Shown here piece by piece: positions 25,046-33,134 of a stretch of 33,134 nucleotides of DNA. The translations under genes were made by a program, and so were the position numbers. Source of the DNA: Mycetocola tolaasinivorans (lineage in GTDB: Bacteria > Actinomycetota > Actinomycetes > Actinomycetales > Microbacteriaceae); contig NZ_RCUX01000019.1 of NCBI RefSeq assembly GCF_003667565.1, forward strand, positions 1 through 33,134. The letters are read 5' to 3'. The first letter of the stretch is position 1. Every line of letters begins with the position of its first letter. The notes under the pieces were generated by a model. The model was not told the origin of the DNA, made no database searches, and saw nothing but the letters and a program-made list of their open reading frames with translations.

Positions 25046-25579
25046 CTAGTCTTCCGCGCGCTCCGCCCAGCCCGGAGCCAGCGCGCGGATCTTGCGGCCA
25101 CGCCACTGCCAGAGCGCCCACAGCACCGGCCAGTAGAGGGGTGCCATCGGGCCGTGGAATTCGACGCGATCGCGCCAGAGGGTGCGAGTCGGGTCCCCGG
25201 GCAGGGGCGAAACTGCCATCCGGTGCCGCCAGCCCGAGAGCAGGGCCAGCGGGCCCGCGGTGGCACCACCGGTGTCGATAAAGAGATTGGTGCGGCCCTC
25301 CTCGGCGGTGGCGAAGCCCACCCGAATGACCTGCCGGCCGAGCGGCACAACGCCAAACAGGCGTGAGCGGCACTCCACCGAACCCGGCTCCCACATCGTG
25401 GCGATGGCCTCGAGGTTTTCCAGCTCGATGGGGGTGCCGCCGCCATCCGGAATGAAGCCGCCGATCGGGCGGACATCCACCAGCGGGGAGTACAGCTCGC
25501 GCACCACCGCGACCGAGCGCAGGGCGCGCCAGGCGGCATCGGCGGGGGTATCCATCGCGAACTTCAGCTGCACGTACAT
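25046..25579 (-). CDS. SRPBCC-like protein, function unknown
   Basis: 177 residues from the ATG at 25579; the frame is open 16 codons further but without a better start. The start MYVQLKFAMDTPADAAWRALRSVAVV resembles the first strand and helix of START/SRPBCC ligand-binding folds. ECRSRLFGVVPLGRQVIRVGF and RTLWRDRVEFHGPMAPLYWPVLWALWQWR fit the later strands and long C-terminal helix. Members bind hydrophobic ligands; none can be named. CAGACT lies six bases before the ATG, one mismatch from the leaderless -10 pattern. It is divergent from the EVE-domain gene across only 65 bases, so the two promoters are close together. Confidence 0.75.
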   Translation of the reverse strand: MYVQLKFAMDTPADAAWRALRSVAVVRELYSPLVDVRPIGGFIPDGGGTPIELENLEAIATMWEPGSVECRSRLFGVVPLGRQVIRVGFATAEEGRTNLFIDTGGATAGPLALLSGWRHRMAVSPLPGDPTRTLWRDRVEFHGPMAPLYWPVLWALWQWRGRKIRALAPGWAERAED

Positions 25580-25644
25580 GTCCCCAGTCTGGTCGTTCCG
25601 TGCGGGAGATGCCAGGGGCCGCGGCAATACGGTAAAAAGAAGCT

Positions 25645-26241
25645 ATGGCGATCCGATACTGGCTCGGGGTGGTTACCGGGCAGCAGGCCGCGTGGTGCAA
25701 GCATCACGGGGTATTCGCCGTATCGCCGGGCCTGCGCCGCGAGCTCGCCGACCTCGGGGAGGCCGACGGCCTGGTGCTCTACAGCCCGCGCGCCCGCCCC
25801 GCCGATGAGGAACCACTGCGCGCCTTTACCGCGATCGGCCGGCTCACCGCCGCCGACGTGCGCCGGGTCGACACCACCACCCCGCCGGGTGAGCGCCTGC
25901 GCCCGTGGCAGCGCGCGGTGCTCTGGGAGCCCGATGCCGATACCGTGCCGCTCCGAGTTCTTCGCGACGTCCTCGATCTCAGCGCCGGCTGGGACTGGGC
26001 AAAACCCCTGCGCCGCGGCCTCATCGAAATCTCCGCCCACGACTTCCGCATCCTGCGCGCCGAGATGGGGCCGCCGCTGCCCGATGAGCGCCCACGCGGA
26101 ATCGCGGCCGCGGGGCCCGGTGCCGATGAAACCACGATCGCCCCCGGTGCCGGACTGCTGCGCTGGCAGGAGGATCACGAGGGTGAACCCGCCGGTACCC
26201 CGGGCGGCGCACTCCCCAGGTGGAGCACAGACCCGGAGTAG
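25645..26241 (+). CDS. EVE domain-containing protein (UPF0310)
   Basis: 198 residues. The EVE fold of the PUA-like superfamily is seen in MAIRYWLGVVTGQQAAWC, GLVLYSPRARPADEEPLRAFTAIGRL, and the late PLRVLRDVLDL. EVE/PUA-like domains bind modified bases in DNA or RNA; some act in defence or stress, but this stand-alone form has no fixed role. The last 50 residues are Pro/Gly-rich and probably disordered. A TACGGT hexamer lies 11 bases upstream of the ATG and an AAGAAG weak ribosome site between them. Confidence 0.8.
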   Translation: MAIRYWLGVVTGQQAAWCKHHGVFAVSPGLRRELADLGEADGLVLYSPRARPADEEPLRAFTAIGRLTAADVRRVDTTTPPGERLRPWQRAVLWEPDADTVPLRVLRDVLDLSAGWDWAKPLRRGLIEISAHDFRILRAEMGPPLPDERPRGIAAAGPGADETTIAPGAGLLRWQEDHEGEPAGTPGGALPRWSTDPE

Positions 26242-26317
26242 CGCGCGCATTACCCGACGCGTACGCGAGTATGACGGTAATAATGACAACCAACCCGTGC
26301 GTGCGGTCCGTGCCGAT

Positions 26318-26323
26318 TACACT
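26318..26323 (+). promoter_or_regulatory. -10 hexamer of leaderless ComB-like gene
   Basis: TACACT is followed by six bases and then the GTG at 26330. This spacing, together with the absence of a Shine-Dalgarno, is what picks the GTG as the start. Confidence 0.6.
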
Positions 26324-26329
26324 GTTACC

Positions 26330-26902
26330 GTGCCCGACTCCAGCCTTCCCGAAACCTTCGCCCCCGCCCAGGCGCGCTACCAGGTGCGCTTCGACTTCGG
26401 ATCGGCCGGGCTGCGTCGCCTCGCCGACGCCGACATCATCGTCTGGGTCGACGCCCTGCCCGAGGCGGGGTCCCTGCCGAGCCTCGACGATGTGGCCCCC
26501 ACCAGCGCCATCATCCTCGGTGCGCTGACCACCCGTTCGGCCGTGGCCGACTGGATCCTTCGCCGCCAGGTAGAGCTCGGCCGCCGCCTGAGCATTGCGC
26601 TCGTCGCCGCCGGCTTCGAAGACGGCTTTGCAAGCCACGACCTCCTCGCCGCCGGTGCCATCATCGAGGCCCTCGCCGATCGCGGCATCGACTTCACCTC
26701 ACCCGAGGCCGCCGTGGCCGGGGCCGCGTATGCGGGCCTGCGCCAGGCCAGCGGGCACCTGTTCACCGCCTCGGTCGTGGGGCAGAACGTGCGTCGCAAG
26801 CTCAGCATCGAACCGGTCAAGGCAGCCTCGCAGATCGACAGCCAGAGCGAGGTCGTGGTGCTGCGCGAATCCCCGATCGAAACGGCCGCGCTCGCCGAAT
26901 AG
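26330..26902 (+). CDS. 2-phosphosulfolactate phosphatase-like (ComB-like) protein
   Basis: 190 residues. It resembles ComB-family proteins, known in coenzyme M synthesis in archaea but widespread in actinobacteria with no assigned role. ARYQVRFDFGSAGLRRLADADIIVWVDAL is the first strand-turn-strand. IALVAAGF, then HDLLAAGAIIEAL, and DFTSPEAAVAGAAYAGLR (the region after the active-site loop) follow. Whether the phosphatase residues are complete cannot be judged by eye. The frame is open far upstream, but the GTG at 26330 follows a leaderless -10 box, so that start is preferred. Confidence 0.72.
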   Translation: MPDSSLPETFAPAQARYQVRFDFGSAGLRRLADADIIVWVDALPEAGSLPSLDDVAPTSAIILGALTTRSAVADWILRRQVELGRRLSIALVAAGFEDGFASHDLLAAGAIIEALADRGIDFTSPEAAVAGAAYAGLRQASGHLFTASVVGQNVRRKLSIEPVKAASQIDSQSEVVVLRESPIETAALAE

Positions 26903-26992
26903 CGCCGAGCCTCGGCCGCCGAGCAGGGCTGAGCCTTGGCCGTTTGGCGAGCCCTAGCTGTAATCGCCGCGCCCGCGTGCCCGCCCGCGACG

Positions 26993-27646
26993 CTAGAGCG
27001 TGGGTAGCCGGTTTCCGGCCAGTGCCAACTGCGTGCGCTCGGCGAGGCGCGCGCGATGGCGACGCACCTTGTCGCGGTTTCCGCAGCGCTGCATCGAGCA
27101 CCAGCGGCGGGTTCCGGCGCGCGAGGAGTCGAAGTAGACGAGGTCGCAGTCATCCGCCGCACAGTGCCGTAGACGGCCCGCGAGGCGACCCGAGAACAGT
27201 GCCACGGCATCGCGCGCGATGCTCGCAAGCACCTGGGCGGCGCGTGGTTCGGTGCGGCCGGCCTGGCGGGCACCGCCGGCCAGTCGTGCCGGAACATCCG
27301 GGGTAGCCGCATAGAGGTTCAGCATGTCGATGTCGGTGCCCGCGGGCGGGTACTCATCGGCCAGGGCACGGGCAATGCGTGCGATGGTGGAGCGCAGGGC
27401 CTGGGCGTCCTGCAGGTCGCGATCCGTTGCGGGGGAGCAGGGGATGCGGGTGTTCAGCCAGGCGCTCAGCGCGGCCGGGGTATCGAGCTGCTCGACCGTC
27501 TCGTCCAGGTGGCCGTCGGCGGCACCCCAGGCGCCGGTGTAGCAAAAGTCGAGCGCGGTGCTGCCGCTGTCAAACAGCCAGGTCACGCCCTCTCGGGAGC
27601 GGAAGTCCTGGCCCGTCGAAACGGTCTCACCATTCTGATCAATCAC
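26993..27646 (-). CDS. CGNR zinc-finger protein (ABATE domain), putative regulator
   Basis: 217 residues. The N-terminal stress-responsive ABATE-type region (LDFCYTGAWG ... TPAALSAWLNTR) is followed by a C-terminal CGNR zinc finger: C162, C167, C183 and C188, with CGNR at 188-191 and basic DKVRRHRAR after it. Such proteins are thought to bind DNA; no target is known. The start is GTG at 27646. GGGAG lies too close to serve as a ribosome site, but TACCCT is six bases upstream, which explains the start as leaderless. It follows the DUF1697 gene by 57 bases on the same strand but has this promoter of its own. Confidence 0.88.
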   Translation of the reverse strand: MIDQNGETVSTGQDFRSREGVTWLFDSGSTALDFCYTGAWGAADGHLDETVEQLDTPAALSAWLNTRIPCSPATDRDLQDAQALRSTIARIARALADEYPPAGTDIDMLNLYAATPDVPARLAGGARQAGRTEPRAAQVLASIARDAVALFSGRLAGRLRHCAADDCDLVYFDSSRAGTRRWCSMQRCGNRDKVRRHRARLAERTQLALAGNRLPTL

Positions 27647-27652
27647 GCTCCC

Positions 27653-27658
27653 AGGGTA
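27653..27658 (-). promoter_or_regulatory. -10 hexamer of leaderless CGNR gene
   Basis: On the minus strand TACCCT, six bases, then GTG at 27646. It lies in the 57-base gap after the DUF1697 gene. Confidence 0.55.
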
Positions 27659-27703
27659 TTGAATCCGGGCCCCGAACGTGAAATCAGGGGTGTGATGGGC
27701 GTG

Positions 27704-28237
27704 CTAACTGGCGCGGGCGAGAATTTTTTGCACGGTGCCGATGTTGCGGGTGGTGACGTTCAGACCCCGGGTTCCGGCCCGCGCCACCGCCTTCGCGAAC
27801 GGGGTGGTGGTGCTGGCACCGCGCGGTACCGACCACCACAGTGCCCCGGCGTTGGTATCGCGCACCACGCGATCATCACCCTCGGTATTCCATCCGGCCA
27901 GGGTTTCCCAGACCGCGGCCTGATCGGGGCCGGGATCGGCAAACACCAGGTAGCGGTGCCGCTCCGGGTCCTCGGCAAGGGGCACCCGGGCGGCCATCTC
28001 GGCGAGATCACTGACCTCGACGATGATGACCCGGGCCGCATAGTCAAAGCGTGCCGACAGCGCGGCCTCGAGCTCGGCGGCGGTGATCCCGCCCGAAAAA
28101 CACACGCTGCCGGTCGCGAGCACGGTGCTCACCTCGGTGAGGCCGAGACTCGTGAATACCGCCGCGAGGTCGCCCGAGGTGATGCGCACACCGCCCACGT
28201 TGATGCCGCGCAGCAGCGCCACCCGCTGAGCAGTCAT
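27704..28237 (-). CDS. DUF1697 domain-containing protein
   Basis: 177 residues. The family start RVALLRGINVGGVRI is unmistakable, followed by GLTEVSTVLATGSVCFSG and the C-terminal TTRNIGTVQKIL. The family has no established biochemical role. In this copy the usual SGN of the TGNV region reads ATGSVCF. The ATG overlaps the stop codon of the SprT-like gene as ATGA (28234-28237), so the two are probably translated from one message by coupling. Confidence 0.92.
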   Translation of the reverse strand: MTAQRVALLRGINVGGVRITSGDLAAVFTSLGLTEVSTVLATGSVCFSGGITAAELEAALSARFDYAARVIIVEVSDLAEMAARVPLAEDPERHRYLVFADPGPDQAAVWETLAGWNTEGDDRVVRDTNAGALWWSVPRGASTTTPFAKAVARAGTRGLNVTTRNIGTVQKILARAS

Positions 28238-28725
28238 CGACTCACCATCGCCGCGGCGCGCGTGGCCGCGGTGATCTCCCGGCGAATCCAGCGCAGCTCA
28301 TACTGCGGATCAAAACTTGCCGAGCACTCGGCACAGGAGCTTCGCCGGGCGGGCTTGCGGTAGCGGTAGATCAGGTGGCCCTGCGGGCAGGTGCCCACCC
28401 AGGGCGCGAGCTCATCGGCGGTTTCGCCGTGGTGCAGCCGGGAGCCCTCATAGCCGAGGCCCTCGGCGACGCGACGCCATTTCGGACCGTGCGCGGCCTG
28501 GGAGCCGGCGAGGGCGTGGGCAACCTCGTGCAGCAGGATCTGATGGATCTCGTCGTCGTCATACCGCGCCGCGAGGTAGCGGGACACCGAGATTTCCTTG
28601 GAGGTGTAGTTGCACAGCCCGGCCCGCCGCTTAGCGTTGTCGAAGCGGAAGGTCCATCCCTGCTGGGGGAGGTGCAGCGTGATGAGTGCCTGCGCCCAGA
28701 TTCGGACGCGCTCAAGATCGGCCAT
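28234..28725 (-). CDS. SprT-like zinc metalloprotease-domain protein
   Basis: 163 residues. The SprT-like domain carries HEVAH (66-70) with H79 as the likely third zinc ligand (AHGPKW). A zinc-ribbon-like C-terminus follows with C113, C131 and C134. The family is related to the Spartan/SprT proteases, which in eukaryotes degrade DNA-protein crosslinks; the bacterial role is not settled. ATG at 28725 is chosen because TACCGT lies six bases upstream; an open extension of 16 codons is unlikely to be translated. Its stop overlaps the DUF1697 start by four bases. Confidence 0.88.
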   Translation of the reverse strand: MADLERVRIWAQALITLHLPQQGWTFRFDNAKRRAGLCNYTSKEISVSRYLAARYDDDEIHQILLHEVAHALAGSQAAHGPKWRRVAEGLGYEGSRLHHGETADELAPWVGTCPQGHLIYRYRKPARRSSCAECSASFDPQYELRWIRREITAATRAAAMVSR

Positions 28726-28731
28726 GAGTCT

Positions 28732-28737
28732 ACGGTA
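28732..28737 (-). promoter_or_regulatory. -10 hexamer of leaderless SprT-like gene
   Basis: On the minus strand TACCGT, then AGACTC, then ATG at 28725. No Shine-Dalgarno is present. Confidence 0.55.
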
Positions 28738-28805
28738 ACCCCTTCCGGTGACTTTGGCGCCCGGAATGCGCAAACTGAGGCCCGAAGTGGGGCGACGAAT
28801 CCCGG

Positions 28806-29681
28806 CTAGCTGCCCTGGCGCGGGAAGTTGAAGACGCCGCGGTCGGGCAGGGGCGAGCCCACCGCATCGGCGTCGGTGGCGGGCTGAGCGCCACCGATGA
28901 ACGTGCGCAGTTCGGCACCCTGCACGGCCTTCGCGGGGTGCGGCCCACCGGCGAGCAGGCGCGGGATGAAGTCCATCGGCAGCGGGGCGAACGAGCCCAC
29001 GAGCACGACGTTGCCAAACCGACGCCCCTTGAGGATCTGGGTCTCGGCCAGCGCCGCCACGTTTTCGGTGACCGCGCCGAGGGTTGCGGCCTGGCTGCGG
29101 GCGAACGCGAGCCCCGGACCATCGGCCACGTTAACCGCGATGATGCCAGTGGGGGAGAGAAACTTCGCGACCTCCCGGTAAAACTCGACGCTCGTGACGT
29201 GGGCGGGGGTCTGGCCGCCGGAGAAGATGTCGACCACGATCAGATCGCAGGCACCGTGCATGCCGGCGGGCAGCTTGCCGAGTGTTTCGCGGGCATCGCC
29301 GTAGCGCACGCGGATCGCCGCGCGCTTCGACCACGGCAGGTGCTCGCGCACCAGGTCGATCAACTCACGCTCGAGCTCCAGCACCTGCTGGCGGCTGCCG
29401 GGCCGGGTGGCCTCCACATAGCGCGGCAGGGTGAGTGCGCCGGCGCCGAGGTGCAGGGCGGTGATCGGCTTGCCCGGGGTATCCAGCAGATCGATGACGT
29501 GCCCGATGCGCTGCACGTACTCGAAAAACAGGTTGTCCGGCCGGTCGAGATCGACGTGCGACTGCGGGGTGCCATCCACGACCAGCTGGAACGTGCCGGG
29601 CACAAAGTGGTCGGGCTCGATCACCGCGCGATAGCCGCTAATGCCGAGTTGGATGCCGGGGTTTTCCTGCTGTTGAGCCAC
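28806..29681 (-). CDS. Spermidine synthase-like (class I SAM-fold) protein
   Basis: 291 residues of the polyamine-synthase/methyltransferase fold. The N-terminal beta domain has FQLVVDGTPQSHVDLDRPDNLFFEY (31-55, like the QSxVDLxDP part of SpeE-like proteins). The SAM-binding loop is ALHLGAGALTLPRY (75-88), and the acidic residue of the second strand is in VLELERELIDLV. VVDIFSGGQTPAH (149-161) replaces the active-site D-x-T-D/S-P motif of true spermidine synthases, so polyamine synthesis is doubtful. It starts with GTG, six bases after TACGCT, and is divergent from rpoB. Confidence 0.85.
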   Translation of the reverse strand: MAQQQENPGIQLGISGYRAVIEPDHFVPGTFQLVVDGTPQSHVDLDRPDNLFFEYVQRIGHVIDLLDTPGKPITALHLGAGALTLPRYVEATRPGSRQQVLELERELIDLVREHLPWSKRAAIRVRYGDARETLGKLPAGMHGACDLIVVDIFSGGQTPAHVTSVEFYREVAKFLSPTGIIAVNVADGPGLAFARSQAATLGAVTENVAALAETQILKGRRFGNVVLVGSFAPLPMDFIPRLLAGGPHPAKAVQGAELRTFIGGAQPATDADAVGSPLPDRGVFNFPRQGS

Positions 29682-29687
29682 AGATAG

Positions 29688-29693
29688 AGCGTA
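29688..29693 (-). promoter_or_regulatory. -10 hexamer of leaderless spermidine synthase-like gene
   Basis: On the minus strand TACGCT, then CTATCT, then GTG at 29681. Same hexamer and spacing as radA and the acetyltransferase gene. Confidence 0.6.
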
Positions 29694-29763
29694 GCTTACG
29701 GGGCTTACCCGCGATCACTCGCGCGCTTATACCGGACCTTTCCGAACTTATCAACTCACTTAC

Positions 29764-29792
29764 TGGACTTTGCGCGAATTGTCGCATATGCT
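29764..29792 (+). promoter_or_regulatory. Probable rpoB promoter
   Basis: TGGACT (29764-29769) and TATGCT (29787-29792) are separated by 17 bases, each matching 4 of 6 positions of the vegetative consensus. Transcription from about 29799 would give a leader of about 160 bases before rpoB. Confidence 0.45.
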
Positions 29793-29928
29793 TGACCTTT
29801 GCGCTCCCAGACGTTTCACCACGCCTTCATATTGCGGTCGGCCTCGGTGCTTCACTACCCAGATAACGGGGTTATGAGGTGTCCGCACTGTTCGTCCGGC
29901 GAGTACTCCACCTTACTCACGGTAACTA

Positions 29929-29950
29929 GGCCCGACGGGGCCCACGGAGG
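29929..29950 (+). promoter_or_regulatory. rpoB ribosome site with adjacent hairpin
   Basis: GGAGG (29946-29950) lies eight bases before the TTG start of rpoB and decides it. A small hairpin, GGCCC/GGGCC with loop GACG (29929-29942), sits immediately upstream and could affect access to the site. Confidence 0.6.
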
Positions 29951-29958
29951 TAATTTCC

Positions 29959-33134
<3,176 letters not shown>

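Overview
The window is high-GC chromosomal DNA from an actinobacterium, most likely of the family Microbacteriaceae. The clpC, radA, lhr and rpoB proteins are actinobacterial in type, rpoB starts with TTG, and many genes have no Shine-Dalgarno sequence but carry a -10 hexamer exactly six bases before the start codon, as in leaderless actinobacterial transcripts. The genus cannot be fixed from sequence alone.

Layout. 1-5.2 kb is core genome: the 3' part of clpC, an ArgA-type N-acetyltransferase, a membrane-anchored protein, a small SseB-like protein, radA on the minus strand, and tRNA-Ser(CGA) with a strong hairpin after it. 5.1-6.1 kb holds an EamA transporter whose reading frame runs through that hairpin and stops inside the tRNA gene. 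6.2-7.25 kb is a graveyard of insertion-sequence remnants: an IS3-type transposase with a homopolymer frameshift, apparent deletions and a lost catalytic Glu, then the tail of another DDE transposase.

7.4-13.5 kb is visibly less GC-rich accessory DNA with two large minus-strand genes: an SF2 helicase (XPD/DinG-like motifs) with a C-terminal PD-(D/E)XK-like nuclease domain, followed by an HNH nuclease fused to a NACHT/STAND ATPase. Together they look like a two-gene defence system and are the most interesting part of the window.

13.9-16.6 kb has a divergent WYL-regulator/VOC-protein pair with a perfect inverted-repeat operator between them, and a small membrane protein. 15.9-22.3 kb is a minus-strand operon of esterase, lhr helicase and nei DNA glycosylase. 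Then come a DUF4916 Nudix-like protein, a DEAD-box RNA helicase with an RGG tail, an SRPBCC-like protein, an EVE-domain protein, a ComB-like protein, a CGNR zinc-finger regulator, DUF1697 and SprT-like proteins with overlapping reading frames, a spermidine-synthase-like protein, and the 5' nine-tenths or so of rpoB.

The housekeeping genes cover proteolysis, recombination and repair (radA, lhr, nei), RNA metabolism and transcription. The two defence-like genes use strong Shine-Dalgarno sites, unlike many of their neighbours, which fits acquisition by transfer beside old IS scars.
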